From Halobacterium sp. DL1 (GTDB lineage Archaea > Halobacteriota > Halobacteria > Halobacteriales > Halobacteriaceae): a stretch of 64,000 bases of DNA. Below, one piece after another: positions 25,924 to 34,128 of this stretch. Location of the stretch: assembly GCA_000230955.3 (NCBI GenBank), contig CP007060.1, positions 1,860,001 through 1,924,000 of the forward strand, in the 5' to 3' direction. The notes beneath the pieces were generated by a model. That model did not search any database and was not told the origin of the DNA. It saw only the letters and a list, made by a program, of their open reading frames with translations. Position 1 is the first letter of the stretch; each line of letters begins with the position of its first letter. The position numbers were made by a program, and so were the translations under genes.

Positions 25924-26688
25924 CTACTCCTCGGTGAACGCGACGACCCGCGAGACGGAGGACTCGCCGCCGCGGAACCGCCACGGGAACGTGCCGATCT
26001 GTACGCGCTCGTTGAGCAGCTCCTCGGGCACCTGGGCGTTCTCGACGTGGACGATTCCCTCCGGGAACAGCTCCGTGTGCATGAGCTGGTAGCCCTCGGG
26101 CGGGAAGATCTCGTCGAGGTCGTCGACGCCGTGCTTCTCGCGCGCCTCTGCGGCGAGTTCCGGGCGGACGTCGCGGACGATCGTGTTCATCGGGTGGTCT
26201 GCGCTCCCGCAGTCCAGGATGAGGTAGTTGAGGTCCATCTCCTTGCACCAGTCGGCGAACTCCTGGTTCGGGCCGGGGTGCTTGCAGAAGAACGAGTGGG
26301 GGTCGGCCTCCTCGCGGTGCCACGCGTACTTCTGGTAGCCCGTGTGGATGAAGAGGATGTCTCCCTCCTGGACGTCGCAGACGTCCTCGATCATGTCCGA
26401 GGTGTAGACGTCGTAGTCGCCCACCTTGTCGGAGATGTCCGCGACGACCGCGTCGCTGACGAGCTCGTCGAGGGGCATGCTCTCGATGTCCCGCCCGTGG
26501 GCGATGAAGTGCTTCTCGCCGTCCAGGTGGGTCCCGGTGTGGTTCATGAACTCGATCTTCTGGCCGTTCACCTTCTCCGTGTCCAGTGACTTCTCGTACC
26601 AGATTTTCGGGTTGTCGTACGTTGGCCACGCGGGCGTGTCCTGTGACCACGGCTGCGTCAGGTCGTGCATCTCGTAACCGTCGAGCAT
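25924..26688 (-). CDS. cyclase family protein (kynurenine formamidase/isatin hydrolase type)
   Basis: A 254-residue metal-dependent hydrolase of the cyclase family. The metal site HTGTHLDGEKH is visible at His50, His54, Asp56 and His60. Characterised relatives hydrolyse N-formylkynurenine or isatin, i.e. cyclic or formyl amides. The ATG at 26688 (MLDGYEMHDL) is chosen because a TATA-like CTTATG at 26713-26718 gives leaderless spacing; the longer ORF adds only nine residues. It could open a ring made by the nearby molybdenum hydroxylase, which is inference. Confidence 0.85.
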   Translation of the reverse strand: MLDGYEMHDLTQPWSQDTPAWPTYDNPKIWYEKSLDTEKVNGQKIEFMNHTGTHLDGEKHFIAHGRDIESMPLDELVSDAVVADISDKVGDYDVYTSDMIEDVCDVQEGDILFIHTGYQKYAWHREEADPHSFFCKHPGPNQEFADWCKEMDLNYLILDCGSADHPMNTIVRDVRPELAAEAREKHGVDDLDEIFPPEGYQLMHTELFPEGIVHVENAQVPEELLNERVQIGTFPWRFRGGESSVSRVVAFTEE

Positions 26689-26868
26689 GCACCAAAGGTG
26701 GCGGGACACCCTCATAAGAATTGGCCATTGGGCAGTTGACAGGGTGCTCCACCGCTCGTTACCAAGACTTCGGGCGCGGGAGCGAGCAGTCGGTCGATTG
26801 GCGCGTCGAACTCCGGTCGCCTACGAGAATCCGGGTGCCAGGCGGATGCCGAGCGGGTGCCGAAGCGC

Positions 26869-28071
26869 TCAGTCCTCGCCGAACACGCCGGCGTCCGCGA
26901 GCGCGTCTATCTCCGCCTCGCTGTAGCCGAGTTCCTCGAACACCTCGCGGTTGTGTTCGCCGAGTTCCGGCGGCGGCGAGCGGAACCCGCTCTCGCTCTG
27001 CTCGTAGTTCAGCGGGTGTTCGATGACGGGGATGGTCTTGCCGCGGGCCTCCATCTCGCGGACGACGCCGCGAGCCTCGGTCTGCTCGTTGTGGAGCGCC
27101 TCTTCGACGGAGTAGACCGGACCGGCGGGGATGCCGGCCTCCTCGACGAGGACGTCCATCCAATCCTCGGTTGTGCGCTCGCGGAGCACGCCCTCCAGTT
27201 CGGCCTCGAGTTCGTCCATGTTTTCGACGCGGTCGGCGTTCGTCTCGAAGCGCTCGTCCTCGGTGAGTTCCGGGCGCTCGATGGCCTCGCAGAAGAGGCG
27301 CCAGAGCTTCTGGTTGAGGCAGGCGACGTTGATGTGGCCGTCGGCCGTCTCGAACGTCTGGTAGGGTGCGAGTACCGGGTCCTTCGTCCCCATGCGCTGG
27401 GGCTCCTCGCCGACGAACGCCTTCCCGGCCTGCTTGGTGAGCCACGGGAGCGCGGCGTCGAGCATCCCGAGTTCGACGTAGTCGCCCTCGCCCGTCCGCT
27501 CGCGGCGGTAGAGCGCGTTCACGATGCCGAACGCCGACCACATCGCCGTGATGAGGTCGGTCTGGGGGAGGCCGACCTTCACGGGTCGGCCGTCGGCCTC
27601 GCCGGTGACCGACATGATGCCGCTCATCCCCTGGACGAGCAGGTCGTAGCCGGGGCGCTGGCTCCACGGGCCGGTCTGTCCGAACGCGGAGATGGCGCAG
27701 TAGACGACCTCCTCGTTGACGCCGCGGATGTCGTCGTACGCGACGTTGAGTTTCTCGGCGGTTCCGGGGCGGTAGTTCTGGATGAAGACGTCGGCCTCCT
27801 CGGCGAGGTCGTACAGCGCCGCCAGCCCCTCCTCGGTCTTCAGGTTCAGTTCGATGCTGCGCTTGTCGTAGTTCACGGTCCAGAAGTACGGCGACTCGCC
27901 GTCCACGAACGGCGGACCGGAGTGGCGGTTGTCGTCGCCAGCGTCGGGGCGTTCGACCTTGATGACGTCCGCGCCCTGGTTCGCGAGCATCAGCGAGCAG
28001 AAGCCGCCCGTGACGAACGTGCTCAGGTCGAGCACCGTCACGCCGTCGAGTACGTGTCCGTCTGTAGCCAT
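26869..28071 (-). CDS. CaiB/BaiF family (class III) CoA-transferase
   Basis: A 400-residue family III CoA-transferase. The N-terminal Rossmann-like part shows GVTVLDLSTFVTGGFCSLMLANQGADVIKVE (split by residues about 8-40) and the catalytic aspartate region follows in ELGMLDAALPWL. Such enzymes move CoA between organic acids (formyl-, oxalyl-, carnitinyl-, succinyl-CoA types). The ATG at 28071 has a TATA box (TGATTTATGC, 28096-28105) at leaderless distance. It is divergent from the IclR regulator, which is therefore a good candidate for its control. Confidence 0.85.
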   Translation of the reverse strand: MATDGHVLDGVTVLDLSTFVTGGFCSLMLANQGADVIKVERPDAGDDNRHSGPPFVDGESPYFWTVNYDKRSIELNLKTEEGLAALYDLAEEADVFIQNYRPGTAEKLNVAYDDIRGVNEEVVYCAISAFGQTGPWSQRPGYDLLVQGMSGIMSVTGEADGRPVKVGLPQTDLITAMWSAFGIVNALYRRERTGEGDYVELGMLDAALPWLTKQAGKAFVGEEPQRMGTKDPVLAPYQTFETADGHINVACLNQKLWRLFCEAIERPELTEDERFETNADRVENMDELEAELEGVLRERTTEDWMDVLVEEAGIPAGPVYSVEEALHNEQTEARGVVREMEARGKTIPVIEHPLNYEQSESGFRSPPPELGEHNREVFEELGYSEAEIDALADAGVFGED

Positions 28072-28389
28072 CACCAGCCACGAGGGGGACTGGCTGCATA
28101 AATCATTGCCGTGGCGGGCGCCGCCGGCGAGCAGAGACTGACAGGAGTTCGAGGACCGTAACGTTCAACGATGCCGAACGATGATTCATTCAATCGTGCG
28201 GAGTTAATTCGCCAACAGAGCGAGAAAACCAGCTGAAGAAGCCAAATAGCCAGAAAACACCGAGTTCGGAGCCCATATTATCGTTCGTTATGGTGGGTTT
28301 ACGCACTGTTTCGTCAGCATTCGAGGACGACTATCCCACATCACTGAACACAAGTATTACATAGACGAACGGCCTCTATCCGTCTACGC
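28072..28389. other. divergent intergenic region between CoA-transferase and IclR genes
   Basis: 318 nt without a gene. It contains the CoA-transferase TATA box (28096-28105, minus) and the IclR TATA-like box TATTACATAG (28355-28364, plus). It also has two direct AACGATG repeats near 28166-28180 and the related inverted element ATCGTTCG near 28281. These spaced repeats are candidate operators for an IclR-type regulator. The AT content is higher than in the flanking genes. Confidence 0.45.
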
Positions 28390-29154
28390 ATGCCCGACGC
28401 GGACTCCCCGACGGTGAAATCCGTCGAGACGACGTTCAGGATCATCGAGGCGCTGCACGAGCACGGGGGCGCCGGCGTCACCGAACTCGCGAACGAACTC
28501 TCCGCCCCGAAGAGCACGGTCCACAACCACCTCCAGACGCTCGAGGGCAACGAGTACGTCGTCAACGACGACGGTACGTACCGCGTCGGCAGTCGCTTCC
28601 TGGAACTCGGCGCCCACGCCCGCGACCGGCGGGACATCTACGAGGTCGCGCGCCCGGAGGTCGACCGCATCGCCGAGGAGACCGGCGAACTCTCCGGGGT
28701 CGTCGTCGAAGAGCACGGCCGCGGCGTCTTCCTCCACCGCGCGAAAGGCGAGAACGCGGTCCACGTCGACACCTACGCGGGCAAGCGCATCTACCTCCAC
28801 GGCGCGGCGCTCGGGAAGGCCGTGCTCGCCCACCTGCCCGAGGCGCGCGTCGACGACATCGTCGAGCGCCACGGCCTCCCCGTGCTCACCGAGAACACAA
28901 TCACGGACTGCCAAGCGCTCCGGGAGGAACTCGCCGAGATTCGGGAGACTGGTATCGCCTTCGACGACGAGGAGCGCCTCGACGGGCTGCGGAGTGTCGG
29001 CGCCGCCATCACCAGCGAGGACGGCGACGTGCTGGGCGCGGTCAGCGTCGCGGGCCCCACGAGTCGCCTCCGCGAGGAGCGCTTCCGCGAGGAACTTCCG
29101 GCGGTCGTCCGGAGCGCGGTCAACGTCATCGACCTCAACGTGACCTACTCATGA
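28390..29154 (+). CDS. IclR family transcriptional regulator
   Basis: A 254-residue IclR-type repressor or activator. The N-terminal winged helix spans about residues 10-75 (VTELANELSAPKSTVHNHLQTLE) and the effector-binding domain residues 90-250 (GKRIYLHGAALGKAVLAHLPE, GIAFDDEERLDGLRSVGAAI). IclR regulators usually control adjacent catabolic operons in response to small acids or aromatic or heterocyclic metabolites. It is divergent from the CaiB-type gene and sits at the edge of the catabolic region. A TATA-like box 30 nt upstream supports this start. A palindrome follows the stop codon. Confidence 0.9.
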   Translation: MPDADSPTVKSVETTFRIIEALHEHGGAGVTELANELSAPKSTVHNHLQTLEGNEYVVNDDGTYRVGSRFLELGAHARDRRDIYEVARPEVDRIAEETGELSGVVVEEHGRGVFLHRAKGENAVHVDTYAGKRIYLHGAALGKAVLAHLPEARVDDIVERHGLPVLTENTITDCQALREELAEIRETGIAFDDEERLDGLRSVGAAITSEDGDVLGAVSVAGPTSRLREERFREELPAVVRSAVNVIDLNVTYS

Positions 29155-29513
29155 CTGTTACAGACGTACGTCCGTAACTCCGACGAATTACCAGAAACCG
29201 GTAAGGACGTAAAACTAGCCAGTATTGTTACCTTACCCGTGGGAAAGCGGGCATTTCGACGAGTCCGCCGTTAGGCCATAAATTCGCCGCTTTAGACGGT
29301 TTCCCTGTGTTCACACTCGTGAACCGTTTGTAACAGTAAACTACCCCGTTCACGAGCGTTAGCGCGGTTTTATCCGGTTTCACAGCGGGAGTAGGAAGCA
29401 TCCGTTTCGCGGATTTTCCCAGTTCACGATACTGTTTCGATTTCTTATACGGTTCCGCGAGCAGCCCACGGCAGGGGACAAGACATAACGGGTGGGCCGC
29501 GTTCGTCTATAGC
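29155..29513. other. 359-nt intergenic region upstream of moeA
   Basis: No gene is visible. It holds (1) a 22-nt near-perfect palindrome at 29157-29178, directly after the IclR stop; (2) GTTCACGA three times: inverted at 29317-29324 and direct at 29348-29355 and 29422-29429, the first being half of the palindrome GTTCAC-ACTC-GTGAAC at 29309-29324; (3) a TATA-like TTATAC at 29445-29450, which would give moeA a leader of about 40 nt. The region looks like a heavily regulated promoter rather than a lost gene. Confidence 0.5.
29157..29178. repeat. 22-nt palindrome with one mismatch
   Basis: GTTACAGACGT-ACGTCCGTAAC, 11-bp arms with one mismatched pair, starting two bases after the IclR stop codon. 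It lacks a T-run, so it is more like a protein-binding site than a terminator. Confidence 0.45.
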
Positions 29514-30728
29514 ATGGACCACGACCACGCGGACATGCTGTCCCGCGACGACGCCGTCGAGCGCGTGCTCGACCACCGCGAGACCACAGTGGACCGCCTC
29601 GGCACGGAAACGGTGGCGCTCGACGACATCGCGGGTCGGGTGCTCGCGACCGACGTCGAAGCGACGGCGGACCAGCCCCCGCACAGCCACGCGACGATGG
29701 ACGGGTTCGCCTTCGACGCGAGTGCCGACTACCCCTACAAGGTCGTCGACCGCGAGGTGTTTCCGGAGGACGACCCGGGGACGCTCGACGCCGACGAGGC
29801 GGTCCGAATCGCGACCGGCGCGCCGCTCCCGGCGGGCGCCAACGCCGTGCTGAAAGTCGAGGAGTCGACAGTCGAGAACGGTGAACTCCGGGGGACCGAC
29901 CTCGAACCCGGGACGTACGTCTACGAGCGCGGCAGCAACGTCGAGGCCGGCGAACGGCTGTTCACCGCGGGCGAGGTGCTGTCGCCGAAGGACGCGATAT
30001 TCCTGCGGGACCTCGGCGTGGAGGACGTGGCGGTGCGCGAGCGGTTCTCGGTGGGTGTGCTGGCGACCGGGACCGAGATCCACGAGGGACGCATCGACGA
30101 CCTGGACTCCCCAATGCTCGCGGGCCTCGTGCAGTCGTGGGGCCACGACGCGACCCACGAGGGCAGCGTCCCCGACGACTACGAGACGGTCGAGGACCGC
30201 ATCTCGGAACTCGCCGACGAACACGACGTCCTCCTGACCACGGGCGGCACGAGCGTCGGCAAGAAGGACTACGTCATCCGCGCGCTGGACACCCTCGGCG
30301 AGGTTCGGTTCCACCGCGTGGCCGTCCGGCCGGGCAAACCCATCGCGCTCGCTGCCCTCCCGGACCACGACGCGACGGTGTTCGCGATTCCCGGCAAACC
30401 CGTCGGCGCACACACCATCTCGTCGCTCGTCGCTCGCCCGTTCTTCACCGGGCGCGCGGACCTCCCGACCGTTCCCGCGACGTTCACCAACGACGTCGGC
30501 CTCGGCCCGGAGGGCTTCGAGTACGCGGTTCCGGTCACACTGGACGGCGGTGAGGCCACGCCGCTCGGGCACGCCGACTCGGCGCTCTCCGTCTACGAGG
30601 AGACGTTCGACCCCAGCGTGCTGTCGTCGAGCACGCGCGCGACCCGGGCCGACGGCTTCGTGCTCACCGAAGCAGGGCTGAGCGCGGGCGAGGAGGTGCG
30701 GGTCGTCCCGTACCCCGTCGTGGAATGA
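29514..30728 (+). CDS. moeA: molybdopterin molybdenumtransferase MoeA
   Basis: A 404-residue MoeA, which inserts molybdate into adenylated molybdopterin in the last step of cofactor synthesis. Domains are visible in order: the N-terminal lid with HATMDGFAF (about residue 61), IATGAPLPAGANAV, the MoaB-like domain GVLATGTEI with LTTGGTSVGKKDYV and RPGKPIALA, IPGKPVGAH in place of the usual GNP motif, and the C-terminal beta-barrel domain. It is followed with a 4-nt overlap by a MocA-like gene, so both cofactor genes form one operon next to the Mo-hydroxylase cluster. Confidence 0.9.
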   Translation: MDHDHADMLSRDDAVERVLDHRETTVDRLGTETVALDDIAGRVLATDVEATADQPPHSHATMDGFAFDASADYPYKVVDREVFPEDDPGTLDADEAVRIATGAPLPAGANAVLKVEESTVENGELRGTDLEPGTYVYERGSNVEAGERLFTAGEVLSPKDAIFLRDLGVEDVAVRERFSVGVLATGTEIHEGRIDDLDSPMLAGLVQSWGHDATHEGSVPDDYETVEDRISELADEHDVLLTTGGTSVGKKDYVIRALDTLGEVRFHRVAVRPGKPIALAALPDHDATVFAIPGKPVGAHTISSLVARPFFTGRADLPTVPATFTNDVGLGPEGFEYAVPVTLDGGEATPLGHADSALSVYEETFDPSVLSSSTRATRADGFVLTEAGLSAGEEVRVVPYPVVE

Positions 30729-31372
30729 GCCTCCCAGTCGTCGACCCGCCGGCCGAGCGGACAGGGCGTTCGCGTGTCGCGGGCGTCCTGCTGGCGGCGG
30801 GGACGAGTTCCCGGTTCGGCGAGGCGAACAAACTGCTCGCCGAAGTGGACAGGGCGGACGGCTCCGCGGAGAGCGGCGGGAAGGAGGGGGAACCGATGGT
30901 CCGCCGGAGTGCGGAGACGGTGCTCGCGGCAGGCATCGACGACGTGCTCGTCGTCGTCGGCTACGAGGCCGACCGCGTCCGTGAGGCGCTGGCTGGACTC
31001 GACGTCTCGTTCCTGGAGAATCCCGAGTACGAGACGGGGCAGGCGTCGTCCGTGCGTGCAGGCGTTCGGGCGCTCGGCGACGTGGACGCCGCCGTGTTCG
31101 CGCTCGGCGATATGCCCTACGTCGACGCCGAGAGCATCCAGGCGCTGGTGGCTGCCTACGAAGACGGGACGGCCACCGCGCTCGCCGCTGGCAACGAGGG
31201 AGAGCGAGGAAATCCGGTGCTGTTCGACGCGATGCACTTCCCCGCGCTCGCCGACAGCGACGGCGACACGGGCGGGAAAGAAGTCTTGTTCTCGGCCGAC
31301 GACGCGGCCGTCGTGGAGACGGGCGACCCGGGCGTGAGGCGGGACGTCGACCGGCCAGACGAGTTCGCCTGA
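30725..31372 (+). CDS. MocA-like molybdopterin nucleotidyltransferase
   Basis: A 215-residue NTP transferase of the MobA/MocA family. The NTP-binding signature is AGVLLAAGTSSRFGEANKLLA (about residues 19-39), and FALGDMPYVD carries the metal-binding aspartate. MocA makes molybdopterin cytosine dinucleotide, the cofactor form used by many bacterial xanthine-oxidase-family enzymes. The ATGA overlap with moeA and the nearby hydroxylase fit that role. The alternative is a related sugar nucleotidyltransferase, which is less likely here. Confidence 0.8.
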   Translation: MSLPVVDPPAERTGRSRVAGVLLAAGTSSRFGEANKLLAEVDRADGSAESGGKEGEPMVRRSAETVLAAGIDDVLVVVGYEADRVREALAGLDVSFLENPEYETGQASSVRAGVRALGDVDAAVFALGDMPYVDAESIQALVAAYEDGTATALAAGNEGERGNPVLFDAMHFPALADSDGDTGGKEVLFSADDAAVVETGDPGVRRDVDRPDEFA

Positions 31373-31412
31373 ACCGCGGGCGTTATGCGGTCGGCGGGCG
31401 CAGTTCCGGGCG

Positions 31413-31811
31413 ATGACCGAGTTCCCGTACACGACCACCGTCGACGTCCGCTACCAGGACCACGACGAGATGGGGCACGTCAACAACGCCACCTACGTCA
31501 CGTACATGGAGGAGGCGCGGACGAAGTACCTCCGGGACGAACTCGGCGTCCCGGCCGACGAACTGAGCATGGTCGTCGCGCACATCGAGGTGGACTTCGT
31601 CCGGTCGGTCCAGTACGCCGATGAGGTGACGGTAGCGGTGTCCGTCACCGACCTCGGGGAGTCGAGTTTCACGATGGCCTACGAGCTGCGCGACGGCGAG
31701 GGGGTCGTGGCCGAGGGCGAGACGGTGCAGGTCGTCCTCGACCCGGAGACGGGGACGAGCACGCCGATTCCCGAGGCGTGGCGCGAGTCAATCCGCGTAG
31801 TCGAGGGTTGA
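31413..31811 (+). CDS. hotdog-fold acyl-CoA thioesterase (4HBT family)
   Basis: A 132-residue hotdog thioesterase. The active-site region VRYQDHDEMGHVNNATYVTYMEEAR is the 4-hydroxybenzoyl-CoA thioesterase signature (residues about 12-36, catalytic Asp near residue 15). It hydrolyses an acyl-CoA; the acyl group is unknown. Its last 24 nt overlap the 3' end of the convergent DICT gene. Confidence 0.85.
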   Translation: MTEFPYTTTVDVRYQDHDEMGHVNNATYVTYMEEARTKYLRDELGVPADELSMVVAHIEVDFVRSVQYADEVTVAVSVTDLGESSFTMAYELRDGEGVVAEGETVQVVLDPETGTSTPIPEAWRESIRVVEG

Positions 31812-32558
31812 GGACCGCGTCGACGGGAACGCTCCGAGTCGGTCAAGGATGGTGTCGACGATATCTTCGTCGAACGTCCAGAACCCGTAGAACTGGTCGC
31901 GCTCGCGTTCCTCGGCGAGCAGCGCGCGCTTCTCCGCGTCCCGTTCGGCGTCCAGCACCACGAACCACGTCGACCTGATTTCGTCGTCCTCGTACTCGTG
32001 GAGGTCGTGGACCTCGCTCGGAACGCGCCAGTCCGGCTCCCCGTAGAGGTGGGTGTCGACGCCCGCTCTCGCCAGCCGGTCGTAGAGGGTGTACTGCGGT
32101 TTGAGGTTCGAGAACGCCTGGAAGCCGGCGTGGAGGCTGCCGCCGTGTCGGTAGGCGAACTCCTCGATTTCCCGGGAGGCGATGGTCATTCGCCGCCAGC
32201 CGTAGTCCGTGAACACTGTATGGTCGATCTGCTGGAGCAGGTCCGGATACTCGATCTCGTCGGGGTCTGTGAGGTCGAGTAGCTCGGAGTTGGGTCGGAT
32301 CACGCGGTAGAGGGACGACAAACTCGTCGCGGCGACGAACTCGTCGCGGTCGTGGAGCACGAGGAAGTTCCGCGGGCGGCCGTCGTCGGTGGTCGCGCGC
32401 CTGAGGTCGACGCTCTGCACCTCGAAGTACTTACGAACGTCCCGGCGGATGCCGTCGCCAGCGTCGTCGTTGTACAGCGTGAGCGTGAGCCCGCGCTCCC
32501 CGACCAGGTCGACGATGTCCGGAAGCGCCGGCACGGCGTCGGTCTCGGATCCCACCAT
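31788..32558 (-). CDS. DICT-domain protein
   Basis: A 256-residue cytoplasmic protein matching the DICT sensory domain family, which in bacteria occurs with diguanylate cyclases and two-component proteins and in haloarchaea mostly alone. It is alpha/beta in character with no metal motif or membrane segment. The pattern FLVLHDRDEFVAATSLSSLYR and TIASREIEEFAYRHG is typical. A TATA box (minus-strand GATTTTTTTATAGG near 32584-32592) is correctly placed for a leaderless start at 32558. Its ligand and partner are unknown. Confidence 0.75.
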   Translation of the reverse strand: MVGSETDAVPALPDIVDLVGERGLTLTLYNDDAGDGIRRDVRKYFEVQSVDLRRATTDDGRPRNFLVLHDRDEFVAATSLSSLYRVIRPNSELLDLTDPDEIEYPDLLQQIDHTVFTDYGWRRMTIASREIEEFAYRHGGSLHAGFQAFSNLKPQYTLYDRLARAGVDTHLYGEPDWRVPSEVHDLHEYEDDEIRSTWFVVLDAERDAEKRALLAEERERDQFYGFWTFDEDIVDTILDRLGAFPSTRSSTLDYAD

Positions 32559-32583
32559 CTCTACCGGTGGTTGTGACGGCGAG

Positions 32584-32596
32584 CCTATAAAAAAAT
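32584..32596 (-). promoter_or_regulatory. T-run serving as DMT terminator and DICT TATA box
   Basis: On the minus strand a run of seven T followed by ATAGG lies 44 nt after the stop of the DMT gene and about 27 nt before the DICT start. It can act as a poly-T terminator for the first and as a TATA box for the second. Confidence 0.45.
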
Positions 32597-32639
32597 CAGT
32601 TTGCGGCGGCTGCTGCGCGACGTCTCGTGGTGTAGCCGG

Positions 32640-33530
32640 TTACGTCGCCCGCCCGGTGGCGGTGAGCGCGATGCCGAAGAGGATGATGGCGCCGCCGGCG
32701 ATGGTGAACTCCCCGGGAACCTCGCCGAAGATGGCGAGCGCGAGCAGCGCGGCACCGACGGACTCCCCGAGCAGGGAGACGCTGACGACGCTGGACTCGA
32801 CGTACTTCAGCGCCCAGTTGATGAGCGTGTGGCCGAACAGCCCCGGCCCGACGGCCATCGCCGCGAACAGCGCCCACTCGTGGGCGGGGTAGTCGACCAG
32901 CGGCAGTCCGCGCGCCACGGCGACAGCGAATAGGACGGCCGTGCAGACGCCGTAAACGACGAAGACGTACGGTGCGAGCGACAGCCGCTGGCGCACGGAG
33001 CGGCCGGCGAGCACGTAGCCCGCTGCGGCGGCCGCCCCGAGGACTGCGAGCGCGTTGCCGAGTTCGGGGTTCGGCCCCACTGTCGCGCCGCCGAGAAACT
33101 CTCCCGCAGACAGGAGCACCGACCCGGCGATGGCGACGAGAATGCCGCCGACGATGCGAGCGCTCGCGCGCTCGTCCAGCAGCAACCACGCGCCGACGGC
33201 GACGAACGCCGGTTGCGTCTGGACGAGCGTCGCCGACGCCGCGATGCTGGTGTAGTCGATGGAGGCGAACCACGACGCGAAGTGCAGCGCCAAAAGCGCC
33301 CCCGAGAGGGTGACGAGCGCCCAGTCGCTGCCCGAGACTGACGCGAACTGGTCGCGCTCGCGGGCCGCGAACGGCGCTACGAGCGCGGTCATGAACAGCA
33401 CGCGGTAGCACGCCTTCACGAGGCTCGGGGCATTGCTGAGGTCGACGAGCACCGCGCTCGTGCTGACCGCCACCACCGCGACGGCGACGCCCACCATCGG
33501 CGGTACCGGCAAGTCGTCTGGACTGTTCAC
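32640..33530 (-). CDS. EamA/DMT family transporter
   Basis: A 296-residue drug/metabolite transporter with ten predicted membrane spans in two EamA repeats (about residues 10-145 and 155-290), with the typical AFVAVGAWLLLDERAS and LGESVGAALLALAIFGEVP phrases near the end of each repeat. It is probably an exporter of an amino acid or other small metabolite; the substrate is unknown. It starts at ATG 33530 (MNSPDDLPVPP). Confidence 0.85.
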   Translation of the reverse strand: MNSPDDLPVPPMVGVAVAVVAVSTSAVLVDLSNAPSLVKACYRVLFMTALVAPFAARERDQFASVSGSDWALVTLSGALLALHFASWFASIDYTSIAASATLVQTQPAFVAVGAWLLLDERASARIVGGILVAIAGSVLLSAGEFLGGATVGPNPELGNALAVLGAAAAAGYVLAGRSVRQRLSLAPYVFVVYGVCTAVLFAVAVARGLPLVDYPAHEWALFAAMAVGPGLFGHTLINWALKYVESSVVSVSLLGESVGAALLALAIFGEVPGEFTIAGGAIILFGIALTATGRAT

Positions 33531-33635
33531 GAACTGTGGTGGCGGGGGCCGCCGTTAGGCGTTGCGCTCGCGGCCAGACGGCCGCGCCACCAATGCGCCG
33601 AGAAATCGTGGACGGCTGGGCCTAGAACGCCGTGG

Positions 33636-33887
33636 CTAGCGGTTCTGAAGGGTCGACCGAACCTTCGCGACGGAGCCGTCGCAGTTCGAACACGTCTCCT
33701 TCTCGGTCGCGACGTAGACGGTGTCACAGGACGGACAGTGGAAGAGCCCGGAGCGTGACTGCTCCTCGGCAGTCTCGGACTGTTCCTCCGCTTCCTCCCG
33801 CGATTTCAGGGCCTGCGCTGCCCGCTGGTCGGCGGTGGTCTTCTCGCTCCGCAGCCGGTCGACGGCCGCCGAGAGCTTAGCAAACAC
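33636..33887 (-). CDS. small coiled-coil plus zinc-ribbon protein
   Basis: An 83-residue protein from the GTG at 33887 (VFAKLSAAVDRLRSEK). A helical, Glu/Gln-rich segment of about 45 residues is followed by a zinc ribbon (CPSCDTVYVATEKETCSNC). The phrase SGLFHCPSCDTVYV is characteristic of a small haloarchaeal zinc-finger family of unknown role. The upstream open frame to 34019 looks non-coding. Confidence 0.65.
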   Translation of the reverse strand: MFAKLSAAVDRLRSEKTTADQRAAQALKSREEAEEQSETAEEQSRSGLFHCPSCDTVYVATEKETCSNCDGSVAKVRSTLQNR

Positions 33888-34128
33888 GCGCCCGCTCCCC
33901 CCGGTTAGAACTGGTCTCGATTCCCGGCGTCTGGCCGATCTGTACGTCCCCAACGGTGTCCGGAGTGCACCCTGACATAACCCTGGCCATACCACAGCCA
34001 CGGTCTGAACATACTTCAACTACCGGCCTAGTCAAGTAGAATTAGTCGCCCGCATAACCCGGTTATCGGGCCGCTATCCCGTGTTTTCCGGACCGCCGCC
34101 ACCCCCAATCTGTTGGAGCGGCTACTGC

